Below, piece by piece: positions 37,037-43,712 of a stretch of 64,000 nt of DNA. Position numbers and translations under genes: made by a program. Position 1 is the first letter of the stretch. Each line of letters begins with the position of its first letter. Under the pieces are notes generated by a model, which was not told the DNA's origin, searched no databases, and saw nothing but the letters and a program-made list of their open reading frames with translations. The stretch covers positions 1 to 64,000 of IMG/VR virus record IMGVR_UViG_3300025108_000020; one strand, written 5' to 3'. The DNA comes from a virus.

Positions 37037-37791
37037 CAGATAACACGCATTTTCTCGTGACCAACTCTGATACGAGGATCACACCAGATCTCGATTCCTG
37101 CTTCGATAGCATCCAGACAGAAACTCACATCCTCTCCACACATGTCCTGGACATCCCCAGACTCGAAGACTTGCATCTTGGGTGCAAACCATGGATACTT
37201 CATTTCAGCATGCTCAAAGACGCCGTGCTTGATGAGTACCCATCCGAAACCTGTGTAGTCTACGGTGAAGGGCTTCTTACGCTTGGACATCGTTTCACCA
37301 GTCTCATGATTCATGACACCACCGTTGTTACGGAAGTCGCCTTCATCCAACCAGTGAGCAACAGATGTAGTACGACCATCTTCAGTCATGTACCAACCAG
37401 CTGCAATCTGTTGATCCATAAGAACCAACTGCAAGAACTTCTCAGTATTGAATACAATATCAGAGTCGATCCACAACTGATAGTCATACTTCAGTTTACC
37501 ATCCCAGGGAATCTGGTCCGGTCCACGCAGTACATTTGCTCCAAGACACTTACAACGAGCAAAGTTTACCATGCTGCTGTAGTCTTGTGAAATCTGAATA
37601 CTCGCGCCCATCTGTACTAAGTCGAAACTTAGCTGCAGGAACGACTTCATGAATTGATATGAACAACCCCGACCAGGAAGACAGAATACAATTGCTTTAC
37701 CCCTAAGCATCTCACGGGCAGCATCATAATCCCATTCTGGTTCTTCTTTCTTCTGGGGCGCTTTTGCTTTTACAGTAAATCCTTTAGCCAT
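37036..37791 (-). CDS. Glycosyltransferase-like protein (GT-A fold)
   Basis: 251 aa. After a basic N-terminus come an alpha/beta start (GKAIVFCLPGRGCSYQFMKS), a nucleotide-binding-like half, and YQLWIDSDIVF, where DSD is a DxD-type metal/sugar-nucleotide motif. Later AAGWYMTEDG, DYTGFGWVLIKHGVFE and GEDVSFCLDA match acceptor-side motifs of GT2/GT-A enzymes. It may glycosylate virion or host surface components; the acceptor is unknown. It heads a coupled run of small proteins leading toward gp25. Family confidence is moderate because no search was run. Confidence 0.75.
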   Translation of the reverse strand: MAKGFTVKAKAPQKKEEPEWDYDAAREMLRGKAIVFCLPGRGCSYQFMKSFLQLSFDLVQMGASIQISQDYSSMVNFARCKCLGANVLRGPDQIPWDGKLKYDYQLWIDSDIVFNTEKFLQLVLMDQQIAAGWYMTEDGRTTSVAHWLDEGDFRNNGGVMNHETGETMSKRKKPFTVDYTGFGWVLIKHGVFEHAEMKYPWFAPKMQVFESGDVQDMCGEDVSFCLDAIEAGIEIWCDPRIRVGHEKMRVI

Positions 37792-37837
37792 AACGATTAA
37801 TTACGCTTCATCATTCTAACAGTTTATATAGTCCTAG

Positions 37838-38005
37838 TCAATAGGACGCATCTTGATCAATATCGCCCCTGACCATCTCAACTTCGTGATCTGTCAGGTC
37901 GATTTCACTACTCTTAATCTTTTCCTTAAATTGCTCTGGAGTGAGATTGGCAAAGATACATTTATCTCCTGAATACACATGAAAGATAGTCTCAGTCTTC
38001 GTCAT
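37838..38005 (-). CDS. 55-aa unknown protein
   Basis: ATG at 38003-38005 to TGA at 37838-37840. Starts MTKTETIFHVYSGDKCIFAN; mixed charged helix-rich C-terminus. It overlaps the upstream AbrB-like small gene by 14 nt. No family recognised. Confidence 0.6.
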   Translation of the reverse strand: MTKTETIFHVYSGDKCIFANLTPEQFKEKIKSSEIDLTDHEVEMVRGDIDQDASY

Positions 38006-38171
38006 ATTTTTCTTCTAGGAAGATCCCATCTACATCAAGATTTAACGCAATCTCAGTACCCTCGTACCAATCTAATTCATTGCAAAAAGTCTCTGGCAAA
38101 CTCACGATATATTCATCAGTCACAGGGTCGATCCTTACACTGGATATAATTCTGTGAGATTTTTTTTCCAT
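37992..38171 (-). CDS. 59-aa protein, weak AbrB/SpoVT-like resemblance
   Basis: ATG at 38169-38171 to TGA at 37992-37994. The sequence RIDPVTDEYIVSLPETFCNE followed by LDWYEGTEIALNL has the shape of a swapped-hairpin AbrB domain (a strand, then L-P-x-x-hydrophobic-x-x-x-L-x-hydrophobic-x-x-G). That would make it a small DNA-binding protein. It is the first gene after a 280-nt leader from a good sigma-70 promoter. The domain reading is tentative. Confidence 0.65.
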   Translation of the reverse strand: MEKKSHRIISSVRIDPVTDEYIVSLPETFCNELDWYEGTEIALNLDVDGIFLEEKYDED

Positions 38172-38326
38172 TATGCGAACCTGGGAGTCATTCTTATATA
38201 TCAGAATTTTTTTTTATTCGCTTGATATTGAGAGGTCGAATTCGGTTCGTTGTAGGTTATAAGGACCCATCGAATTTAAACCACTGTGTGATAAGAACTG
38301 TGTGAGTACTAAGTGATACTCAGAGC

Positions 38327-38381
38327 ATCATGATGTAGGTCCCCCTCAGTGATACTCAGAATGCCTCAGAATGCCTCAGAG
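38327..38381. repeat. CTCAGA repeat group 1
   Basis: AGTGATACTCAGA occurs twice about 27 nt apart and is followed by two further CCTCAGA copies 10 nt apart, in the transcribed leader. Confidence 0.7.
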
Positions 38382-38454
38382 CTGTTACATAGTGCCTGTG
38401 AGTGATTGATAGTCAGCTGGCATGTGATTGGTGTTCTTGGTGTGATGCCTCCAT

Positions 38455-38483
38455 ATTATACCATGATACCTGCCATAATGCAA
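38455..38483 (-). promoter_or_regulatory. Sigma-70 promoter (TTGCAT-17-TATAAT)
   Basis: On the minus strand, -35 TTGCAT (38478-38483), spacer 17 nt, -10 TATAAT (38455-38460). Predicted transcription start near 38448, leaving a leader of about 275 nt before the ATG at 38171. Confidence 0.75.
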
Positions 38484-38648
38484 TTGTGTCCTGTCTGTAA
38501 CATAAAAATCCTGATACTTGACAAACTGCGAGTCTCATGGTACGCTCGCTTAGCTAACATCGTGAGAGCACATTTATAAGACTTTTATAACACTTAAAGA
38601 AAACACGCAAGTATATTTAAAAAGGTATTTAATAACTTTCCGCGTACT

Positions 38649-38680
38649 CACTCAGAGGGCACTCAGAGACACTCAGAGAG
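38649..38680. repeat. ACTCAGAG tandem repeats (group 2)
   Basis: Three CTCAGAG copies at 38651, 38662 and 38672, spaced 10-11 nt, about one helical turn. The same motif recurs about 300 nt away. Confidence 0.75.
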
Positions 38681-38694
38681 CACTTAAATAACAC

Positions 38695-38883
38695 TTAGGT
38701 GGACTCTAATCTAATCACATCTTCCCACTGATGAGGGTACACACAGAGGCAACATTTTGTCTCACCGTACTTACTACCAGGAGAGGCATAAGAGTTAAAA
38801 CAAACAGTGATATATGAGGGGTCTATGAAGTTTACATAACCCTCAGTATTACCTATTCTAACTAACTCTCCTTTGGTAAACAT
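38695..38883 (-). CDS. 62-aa unknown protein
   Basis: Starts MFTKGELVRIGNTEGYVNFI; the first half resembles a small SH3/KOW-like beta barrel (GELVRIGNTEGYVNFIDPSYIT), and it has a Cys pair (KCCLCVY) near the C-terminus. Overlaps the next upstream gene by 22 nt. Function unknown. Confidence 0.65.
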   Translation of the reverse strand: MFTKGELVRIGNTEGYVNFIDPSYITVCFNSYASPGSKYGETKCCLCVYPHQWEDVIRLEST

Positions 38884-39044
38884 GATGTTGTTAGTTGATA
38901 GTGTGTTGAGTCTAATAAGTCTGTGATATGTGTTGGTAACTGTCCCTCATCATTCCATTTCATTTTGTACTGTACGATTAGTGACACTAACAGGGAAAGT
39001 TGCTGATGTGATAATTGTACTGTACTGACTGATTGTTGATTCAT
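38862..39044 (-). CDS. 60-aa unknown protein
   Basis: ATG at 39042-39044. The pattern QLSHQQLSLLVSLIVQYKMK followed by LLDSTHYQL looks like the helix-rich small early proteins common in cyanophages. A TTG one codon upstream is a less likely start. It overlaps the alternative-frame 58-aa ORF by 95 nt. Confidence 0.55.
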   Translation of the reverse strand: MNQQSVSTVQLSHQQLSLLVSLIVQYKMKWNDEGQLPTHITDLLDSTHYQLTTSCLPKES

Positions 39045-39126
39045 CAATTTTTAGGGCGGCGATGGCATCATTGCAATTGTAATACTTAACAACCTCTTGA
39101 TAGAGATTATCATCATAGTTTACCAT
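38950..39126 (-). CDS. 58-aa ORF, start coupled to upstream gene
   Basis: ATG at 39124-39126 overlaps the stop of the upstream 55-aa gene (ATGGTAA), supporting initiation here. It encodes MVNYDDNLYQEVVKYYNCND and continues to 38950 inside another gene's frame. The N-terminal half looks more protein-like than the C-terminal half, so the coupling may be real while the tail is unusual. Confidence is limited by the long overlap. Confidence 0.45.
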   Translation of the reverse strand: MVNYDDNLYQEVVKYYNCNDAIAALKIDESTISQYSTIITSATFPVSVTNRTVQNEME

Positions 39127-39287
39127 TTAGAGAGACATTCAAGTTTAATATAAGAGGGAACAGATTCATCCACTGTTGTATCATCAGTTGGGAATTGTTG
39201 CCCATCTTTATTATACCACATATCATCAGGAATGTCATCCATAATTGTATCGATCATGTGGTCGAAGATGAAGTCTAGTTTTGCCAT
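39120..39287 (-). CDS. 55-aa acidic protein
   Basis: ATG at 39285-39287 to TAA at 39120-39122. Encodes MAKLDFIFDHMIDTIMDDIP, then an acidic, aromatic-containing tail. Its pattern DDMWYNKDG is similar to DFWYNED in the 38-aa ORF near 42258. Function unknown. Confidence 0.6.
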   Translation of the reverse strand: MAKLDFIFDHMIDTIMDDIPDDMWYNKDGQQFPTDDTTVDESVPSYIKLECLSKW

Positions 39288-39299
39288 TGATTGTAACCC

Positions 39300-39584
39300 T
39301 TACTCAGAAAGAATTTCTAAATCGATAACATCGATATCCTCTAACATTATATCACAGATCCGGGCGATTTCCTTTTGAGATGATGCACCGAGTCTGAAGA
39401 TATGCTGATTATTGTCAATCCTTACAAGTTGTAGATTGACGAACTCTTCGTATTTAGCGATGAAATTAGCAATAAAGCGAGGATGATCCATAATGAGATC
39501 TAGGGCGATTTCAGCAATTGCTTCAGAGTGAAACTCGATGCCCTGTGCAAGTCTTTCAATTGAAAGTTTTGTGTTGTTTGCCAT
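39300..39584 (-). CDS. 94-aa unknown protein
   Basis: The ATG at 39582-39584 (MANNTKLSIERLAQGIEFHS) is preferred over upstream in-frame ATGs, which lie in non-protein-like sequence. All-helical early part, then NIFRLGASS-like beta segment (HIFRLGASSQKEIARICDIM) and an acidic C-terminus. No family recognised. Confidence 0.65.
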   Translation of the reverse strand: MANNTKLSIERLAQGIEFHSEAIAEIALDLIMDHPRFIANFIAKYEEFVNLQLVRIDNNQHIFRLGASSQKEIARICDIMLEDIDVIDLEILSE

Positions 39585-39609
39585 AATGATCATGTGGGAG
39601 TTAGGCATA

Positions 39610-39765
39610 TCAGTTAGAAGGGAATTGAGCGAGTTTAGCATCAGCAAGAGAGGCAATCATAGTCCATACCATCTCACCGGACATTTTCTCTTGATCACAA
39701 ATATACTCTACATTATCTTCCATCAATTCTAAAACTTCAAGTGCTTTCAATTCGAGATCTGTCAT
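39610..39765 (-). CDS. 51-aa unknown helical protein
   Basis: ATG at 39763-39765 chosen because the longer reading upstream is not protein-like. Starts MTDLELKALEVLELMEDNVE; Leu/Glu/Met-rich helix throughout. Function unknown. Confidence 0.55.
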   Translation of the reverse strand: MTDLELKALEVLELMEDNVEYICDQEKMSGEMVWTMIASLADAKLAQFPSN

Positions 39766-39805
39766 GATTAGAGAAGGATGAGGATTAGGACGATTGAATA
39801 GAAGC

Positions 39806-39833
39806 GGGCATAACATGATGCCCACTCTTTTTT
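39806..39833 (+). terminator. Hairpin with T-tract (plus-strand oriented)
   Basis: Stem GGGCAT/ATGCCC with a 6-nt loop at 39806-39823, then ACTCTTTTTT on the plus strand. On the minus strand, where genes lie, the tract after the hairpin is weak. It may be a bidirectional terminator after the 115-aa gene. Confidence 0.4.
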
Positions 39834-39841
39834 AGTTTTGA

Positions 39842-40189
39842 TCATGCGAAGGTGTAACCATTGACGAAATCGTCAGCGTTGTAAACTTTGCTCTTACCTG
39901 CCTGCCCTACAAACTTGCGGACATACCAAACGAAATCCTTTTGAAATACTCCCTCACCAGCGATGCAGAATTCATCGCAGAGAGCGTTAAGGCGTGATTT
40001 AGTGGTTACAGACTGCCAACCGCCATCGAAGATGGTCATGGTGTCGTCTGTGACTTCTGCGATCTTGTTGCCATGCAGGCGAACGACAGAGGTGCCTGAG
40101 GTCTCATCAAAATAAACTGCTGTATTTCCTGAAGACCAGTTGCGGTTAGACTGGATGGCGGCGTTCATTTGTGATTCGATCTTACGCAT
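39842..40189 (-). CDS. 115-aa unknown protein
   Basis: Starts MRKIESQMNAAIQSNRNWSS. Beta-rich centre (NTAVYFDE, SVVRLHGNKIAEVTDD, MTIFDGGWQSVTTKSRLNAL), then helix and QKDFVWYVRKF. It has a clear soluble-domain composition. I do not recognise a family. Upstream is a promoter-like TATCTTAT near 40243-40250 that shares the CGTGTAT context with the stronger promoters at 41710 and 43172. Confidence 0.75.
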   Translation of the reverse strand: MRKIESQMNAAIQSNRNWSSGNTAVYFDETSGTSVVRLHGNKIAEVTDDTMTIFDGGWQSVTTKSRLNALCDEFCIAGEGVFQKDFVWYVRKFVGQAGKSKVYNADDFVNGYTFA

Positions 40190-40304
40190 GATGAGAGAAG
40201 AGAAGAGAGTTAAGAGGCGGGAGAGGTGCTGTCCCCTCCACTCCTATAAGATACACGATTTTGGGGCGCTGTGCCGTCACCTTGTGACACTTTGGCAACT
40301 GGTT

Positions 40305-40529
40305 TTATTTGCCTGTTCCCATGGGATCGATCGCAGTTTCCTCTAGTTCAGAAATACTATACATCGTTGTGGGGAAATTACGAATAACAGCATCACATAA
40401 TGCTACAATTAAATCCTCTGCTCCATCTGCTGTGTGACCGTACTTTTTCTCTATAATAGATTCAATGTCTTCCATGAGTTGATCTCTTGCATTCATGTTA
40501 GTATAGAGTTGTTGTTTGATAAGGGACAT
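40305..40529 (-). CDS. 74-aa unknown protein
   Basis: ATG at 40527-40529 (MSLIKQQLYTNMNARDQLME). Helical, acidic; the listed upstream start would be TTG, so ATG is preferred. Contains IIEKKYGHTADGAEDLIVAL. Function unknown. Confidence 0.6.
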   Translation of the reverse strand: MSLIKQQLYTNMNARDQLMEDIESIIEKKYGHTADGAEDLIVALCDAVIRNFPTTMYSISELEETAIDPMGTGK

Positions 40530-40553
40530 AATCAATGAGAGAGTGAGTGTTAG

Positions 40554-40802
40554 TTAGTAAGAAACAATTTTATAGTTATTGAGTTCATCTCGTATAACTC
40601 TGTTTATTGGTGATAACAAACTACGCTCTAGTCGTAGTTGCCAACCCTCCACAATATCATTCTCAGCGATAACAGCGAAACCAAAACATCCTGGAGTTGG
40701 CATCATAAAGAGACCATGCTTTTCTGCCTCTTGACTATTAGCGAAACCTCGGGCAGTGATAGTCCAATCTTTACCAAAGTAAGCACAAATAAAATCTCTC
40801 AT
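40554..40802 (-). CDS. 82-aa unknown protein
   Basis: ATG at 40800-40802 (MRDFICAYFGKDWTITARGF) preferred to a TTG three codons upstream. It starts 5 nt after the upstream TGA. A globular composition with AVIAENDIVEGWQLRLERSL; no family recognised. Confidence 0.65.
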   Translation of the reverse strand: MRDFICAYFGKDWTITARGFANSQEAEKHGLFMMPTPGCFGFAVIAENDIVEGWQLRLERSLLSPINRVIRDELNNYKIVSY

Positions 40803-40807
40803 ATCAA

Positions 40808-40960
40808 TCAACCTCCGAACATGTCATCGAATAACTGTTGCCCAGAACGCTCATCTTTCTCTGCTTTCTTTGCATATTGTGCCATGCGTTCTAATGCCTC
40901 CTCACGAGAGATTGACTCGGGAAAGTAATAATGACGACCAGCAGGGTTTGTGTAGCGCAT
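40808..40960 (-). CDS. 50-aa unknown protein
   Basis: ATG at 40958-40960 (MRYTNPAGRHYYFPESISRE) chosen because sequence upstream in the same frame is not protein-like. Then a charged helix (EEALERMAQYAKKAEKDERS). Ends just before the next gene. Function unknown. Confidence 0.6.
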   Translation of the reverse strand: MRYTNPAGRHYYFPESISREEALERMAQYAKKAEKDERSGQQLFDDMFGG

Positions 40961-41001
40961 AGTTTTGAAAATAGAGAGTGAATTAAGTTGTTCTTTAATG
41001 T

Positions 41002-41202
41002 TCAGTTTGATGCCTCCATGAATACATCGTAGAAGCAATTAAATGCAAAAGGATCATGGCAGAATGAAGAGATTCCGCTTTGATCAGCGACCCAATCATA
41101 TGCCATATCAATATCAGCACCGGTCTCAATCACAAAGGATTGCAGACCTTGAAGAGCGGAGATGAAAGCAGAGTTGTTGAGAAGCATTGGTGTTTTGTTC
41201 AT
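41002..41202 (-). CDS. 66-aa unknown protein, possible leaderless message
   Basis: Starts MNKTPMLLNNSAFISALQGL; aromatic/acidic second half (DIDMAYDWVADQ, FAFNCFYDVF). The sigma-70 -10 box ends only 6 nt before the ATG, so the predicted transcript starts at about the initiation codon. Function unknown. Confidence 0.6.
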   Translation of the reverse strand: MNKTPMLLNNSAFISALQGLQSFVIETGADIDMAYDWVADQSGISSFCHDPFAFNCFYDVFMEASN

Positions 41203-41208
41203 GCTGTT

Positions 41209-41237
41209 ATTATGGCAGGTTTTGGGGCGAATTGCAA
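41209..41237 (-). promoter_or_regulatory. Sigma-70 promoter (TTGCAA-17-CATAAT)
   Basis: -35 TTGCAA at 41232-41237, 17-nt spacer, -10 CATAAT at 41209-41214. The ATG of the 66-aa gene begins 6 nt past the -10, implying a leaderless mRNA. Confidence 0.65.
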
Positions 41238-41267
41238 GCGATAGTGGACACTAGCCCAACTGTCACA

Positions 41268-41435
41268 CTAGAATATGTTGGTCCATGCTTGATGTTTAGC
41301 AGAGCTAATCCTACCGTCTTGAAGTAATCCATCACAGACACGACAGAATACTTCAAACTTCTCCAATCGTGTCATGTTAGCATCAACACCAATTGCAGTT
41401 TCACCGACGACTTTGAGAACTTGACCTTTGAGCAT
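41268..41435 (-). CDS. 55-aa unknown protein
   Basis: ATG at 41433-41435 to TAG at 41268-41270. Encodes MLKGQVLKVVGETAIGVDAN and continues with TRLEKFEVFCRVCDGLLQDG and WTNIF. Its end pattern resembles that of the neighbouring 62-aa gene (SYFTDALCKEGYI ... YESWSNPF), suggesting they are relatives. Function unknown. Confidence 0.6.
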   Translation of the reverse strand: MLKGQVLKVVGETAIGVDANMTRLEKFEVFCRVCDGLLQDGRISSAKHQAWTNIF

Positions 41436-41458
41436 GATGTAAAATAGAGGGATGAATG

Positions 41459-41490
41459 ATGAAGCGATTAGAGTGAATTAATCGCTTCAT
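41459..41490 (-). terminator. Hairpin downstream of 62-aa gene
   Basis: Perfect 12-bp inverted repeat (ATGAAGCGATTA / TAATCGCTTCAT) with an 8-nt loop, just after the stop at 41497. No clear T-tract follows on the minus strand. An almost identical hairpin with a T-tract occurs at 42850-42886. Confidence 0.55.
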
Positions 41491-41496
41491 TTAAGA

Positions 41497-41685
41497 TCAG
41501 AAAGGGTTAGACCATGACTCGTATTTCTTCATGGTGATGTAACCTTCCTTGCAAAGTGCATCAGTAAAGTATGACCACTGCAAACGCTTGGCAATTGCAT
41601 CAGTCGCCATTTTTGTGCCCTTAGTATCACATTTCCAGTTGTAACGGAATTGCTCTAGTGCTTGTGCTTTAGTGATGGATCGCAT
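41497..41685 (-). CDS. 62-aa unknown protein
   Basis: ATG at 41683-41685 (MRSITKAQALEQFRYNWKCD); the longer upstream frame runs through the promoter and is rejected. Similar to the adjacent 55-aa protein in its last third. A strong promoter is 25 nt upstream. Function unknown. Confidence 0.65.
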   Translation of the reverse strand: MRSITKAQALEQFRYNWKCDTKGTKMATDAIAKRLQWSYFTDALCKEGYITMKKYESWSNPF

Positions 41686-41709
41686 GGGGTGTTTTCCTTT
41701 GACTCTCTT

Positions 41710-41737
41710 ATAATACACGAAAACAGACCCCGCACAA
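41710..41737 (-). promoter_or_regulatory. Early promoter cassette (TTGTGC-16-TATTAT)
   Basis: -35 TTGTGC at 41732-41737 and -10 TATTAT at 41710-41715, with the downstream leader GAGAGTCAAAGGAA carrying an AAGGA-type ribosome-binding site. A 27-nt block here (41694-41720) is identical to that at 43156-43182. Confidence 0.65.
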
Positions 41738-41783
41738 CCAGGGCTAGACCAGTTCCCCAACTGGATGGAAAAAACACTAAATG

Positions 41784-41984
41784 TTATCCATGGTTCTCCA
41801 TAAATTCATCGAGAGTGTAACCTTCGCCTGTTGATGTTTCTTCAATTAATTGTTCTATTGTGTACGATTCCATCTCTTTACGATATTCTTCTGGTGTTGG
41901 ATCTTGTGGATCGTAATCATCGTGGCAGAGGTAATCCCACTCATGAACAAGTGCATCAATCAATTGTTCTTTAGTGTAGTTCAT
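41784..41984 (-). CDS. 66-aa acidic protein
   Basis: Starts MNYTKEQLIDALVHEWDYLC; acidic, with a second similar helix (YTIEQLIEETSTGEGYTLDE), suggesting two related helical units. Overlaps the upstream gene by 4 nt. Function unknown. Confidence 0.7.
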   Translation of the reverse strand: MNYTKEQLIDALVHEWDYLCHDDYDPQDPTPEEYRKEMESYTIEQLIEETSTGEGYTLDEFMENHG

Positions 41985-42316
41985 ACAAAAAATGCCTCTA
42001 ATCCTGTATAATTAATTTGCATCGAAGTGAAGGAAGTAGTATCCTTAATGCACACCTCCTTTCCTACCTTATTTGAGTTGATGGGGGAATGATAAGTGTG
42101 CGTAGTGCCTCTCTTTGCTGTTGTCTTTGTTTTACAGAATCCCCAGATTGTGCGAACACGATCAGTAGTGTAACTATAAACATCTGGATGAAGTAACCAA
42201 ATACGAAGTAAGTTCTTCTTGTATTCTTCACATTCATATGAATATCCATCTGGGGCATTATGATAGAAACTCGGTGGTAGTTCCATCGGTTGGTTCATCA
42301 TCAGAGGTGTCTTCAT
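41981..42316 (-). CDS. 111-aa unknown protein
   Basis: Starts MKTPLMMNQPMELPPSFYHN; nearby ATG codons at residues 6, 7 and 11 are alternatives. Contains SYECEEYKKNLLRIWLLHPD and TDRVRTIWGFCKTKTTAKRG. Soluble, Cys-containing; no family recognised. Overlaps a 38-aa ORF at its 5' end, so a later ATG is possible. Confidence 0.65.
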   Translation of the reverse strand: MKTPLMMNQPMELPPSFYHNAPDGYSYECEEYKKNLLRIWLLHPDVYSYTTDRVRTIWGFCKTKTTAKRGTTHTYHSPINSNKVGKEVCIKDTTSFTSMQINYTGLEAFFV

Positions 42317-42374
42317 TATACCAGAAATCGTACCAATCGTGAGGTGAGTTTGTTACATCTTCAATGTTATTCAT
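42258..42374 (-). CDS. 38-aa acidic ORF
   Basis: ATG at 42372-42374 overlaps the stop of the upstream 47-aa gene (ATGA). Encodes MNNIEDVTNSPHDWYDFWYN then an acidic tail. The frame overlaps the 111-aa gene. Coupling and the DWYDFWYNED pattern argue for a real gene. Confidence 0.45.
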   Translation of the reverse strand: MNNIEDVTNSPHDWYDFWYNEDTSDDEPTDGTTTEFLS

Positions 42375-42514
42375 TTACAGTAAGATGGTTGAATTTGACA
42401 CAATTTGTCGTTTCTCTTATCAACAACATTTTGCATATTGTCGGCAAGATCAATACAGAGCAATGCCCCGAAAAGACAAATAGAACAAACAAGAGTAACT
42501 CTTAAAACTATCAC
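42371..42514 (-). CDS. 47-aa small membrane/exported protein, GTG start
   Basis: GTG at 42512-42514 overlaps the TGA of the upstream 50-aa gene, and its own TGA overlaps the next ATG, so both junctions are 4-nt couplings. Residues 1-22 are hydrophobic (VLRVTLVCSICLFGALLCI); the rest is polar with three Cys. It may be membrane-anchored or exported. Function unknown. Confidence 0.55.
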   Translation of the reverse strand: MIVLRVTLVCSICLFGALLCIDLADNMQNVVDKRNDKLCQIQPSYCK

Positions 42515-42663
42515 TGGACAATCTCCACTAGTTTATCCATAACTGGTTTAAGATCATGTTCTTCAGCGTCACTCAAATCAATATACATTTGTTCAATACA
42601 CCATAGAATTACATCTGCTTGCGCTTTAGTAACTTCAATTGTACTGAATGTGGAGGTTGTCAT
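42511..42663 (-). CDS. 50-aa unknown protein
   Basis: ATG at 42661-42663 to TGA at 42511-42513. MTTSTFSTIEVTKAQADVIL followed by an acidic helix. Pattern of an N-terminal strand and a single helix, as in many tiny phage early proteins. Function unknown. Confidence 0.6.
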   Translation of the reverse strand: MTTSTFSTIEVTKAQADVILWCIEQMYIDLSDAEEHDLKPVMDKLVEIVQ

Positions 42664-42699
42664 TTTTTTGGAAATTGTGGTCTTTACTATTTAATGAGG

Positions 42700-42831
42700 T
42701 TAACGAACTCTCTCAATTGTTGAGTCATAATAGTTCATCATCTTACTATCACGCTCCGCAAGGAATAGCAGGTAGCATGTGATAGTGACAAAGGCAATAA
42801 TGCCACTTAGAAGAAATTGTGTGCCTCTCAT
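42700..42831 (-). CDS. 43-aa single-TM protein
   Basis: ATG at 42829-42831 to TAA at 42700-42702. Hydrophobic core (FLLSGIIAFVTITCYLLFL) then a polar C-terminus. A typical single-pass small membrane protein, placed after a strong terminator. Function unknown. Confidence 0.55.
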   Translation of the reverse strand: MRGTQFLLSGIIAFVTITCYLLFLAERDSKMMNYYDSTIERVR

Positions 42832-42849
42832 TGTGTTAGATAGAAGGAT

Positions 42850-42886
42850 AAAAAAATGAAGCGATTAGAGTGAGTTAATCGCTTCA
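42850..42886 (-). terminator. Rho-independent terminator
   Basis: 11-bp stem (TGAAGCGATTA/TAATCGCTTCA) with 8-nt loop followed on the minus strand by a run of seven Ts. It lies directly after the stop of the 84-aa gene. The hairpin is a near copy of that at 41459-41490. Confidence 0.8.
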
Positions 42887-42887
42887 A

Positions 42888-43142
42888 TCACCAGCGAGTT
42901 TGAATTAGTGCAGAGTTGAAAAGTTGTGGTTCTGTATGCATATCAGTAACTTCATACTTATAACCCTCAACACGATTCTCAACCTCTTTCTCAAATGATT
43001 CTTTGTTGATATATGACTTAGATTGCATTTTATCGCAGAATGTAACTGTCTTATACATTAGACGCTCGCTGATAGTTCCATCAGCATACTTGACGGGATA
43101 GAAGTCAACTACCATGTGAGCGCCGTTTGCTGTGAGTTGCAT
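42888..43142 (-). CDS. 84-aa unknown protein
   Basis: Starts MQLTANGAHMVVDFYPVKYA; beta-rich first half and a helix (YINKESFEKEVENRVEGYKY). Flanked by its own promoter and terminator, so it is probably a monocistronic early transcript. No family recognised. Confidence 0.75.
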   Translation of the reverse strand: MQLTANGAHMVVDFYPVKYADGTISERLMYKTVTFCDKMQSKSYINKESFEKEVENRVEGYKYEVTDMHTEPQLFNSALIQTRW

Positions 43143-43171
43143 GCTGTGAGGTGTGTTCCTTTGACTCTCTT

Positions 43172-43199
43172 ATAATACACGAGATCGGGGACCGATCAA
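43172..43199 (-). promoter_or_regulatory. Early promoter cassette (TTGATC-16-TATTAT)
   Basis: -35 TTGATC at 43194-43199, 16-nt spacer, -10 TATTAT at 43172-43177, then the same leader with AAGGA site as the promoter at 41710. Confidence 0.7.
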
Positions 43200-43205
43200 C
43201 CGGGG

Positions 43206-43712
43206 CTATGCCACTTCGGGAAGTGGTTGGATAATGGAGAACCGTGATTGATAATTATATGCGAACCGAGTACGATTGCCATGGATACCCCACCCCAACC
43301 AATTATATGCATGTTTCATATAGAAATCTACTGATTGATCCTCACTCCTAAGATAAAGTTCATAACGATTCCATTGAGGTTCGTTTACCATGTAACGCAA
43401 TTGGGTTTCAATACTATCAACATTTCCACCAAACTTAGCAGCAAAAGATCCTAATCCATAATAACGATTGGGAGAGGTCCACTGAATTAAACCAAATCCA
43501 CCTGATTTACATCCATGATATCCAGTCATTGCGCCACCCTCACAAACTAGCGTCTCAAACTTAGACTCTTGTTTAATATTGCCCAACACGACAGCAAGTG
43601 CATTTTGATTGCGAATTCCTCGCTTCTGGAGAAACTCAAGTGTTTTTTGTTCGTTTGTTGTACAATCAAAGCAAACTATAATTGGTGCGGGAGGTTGATT
43701 GTAAGTAATCAT
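43206..43712 (-). CDS. Endolysin-type lysozyme (phage tail lysozyme family)
   Basis: 168 aa. Residues 30-85 contain the phage-tail-lysozyme pattern: NALAVVLGNIKQESKF with catalytic Glu49, then GGAMTGYHGCKSGGFGLIQW (GFGLIQW, 72-78), then TQLRYMVNEP. It likely cleaves host peptidoglycan. There is no signal peptide. It overlaps a small hydrophobic protein by 4 nt, suggesting a lysis cassette. It may instead be a virion-borne lysin, but no structural fusion is seen. Confidence 0.85.
   Translation of the reverse strand: MITYNQPPAPIIVCFDCTTNEQKTLEFLQKRGIRNQNALAVVLGNIKQESKFETLVCEGGAMTGYHGCKSGGFGLIQWTSPNRYYGLGSFAAKFGGNVDSIETQLRYMVNEPQWNRYELYLRSEDQSVDFYMKHAYNWLGWGIHGNRTRFAYNYQSRFSIIQPLPEVA

Larger units (their letters stand above)
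38172..38694. other. 523-bp noncoding region with promoter and repeats
   Basis: No credible ORF on either strand. It contains a minus-strand sigma-70 promoter (38455-38483), a leader of about 275 nt, and repeated CTCAGA/ACTCAGAG motifs in two groups. AT-rich DNA lies around 38575-38640. It separates the late virion block from the early/accessory block. Candidate roles are a long regulatory leader RNA, a replication origin or a recombination hot spot; the sequence alone does not decide. Confidence 0.7.
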
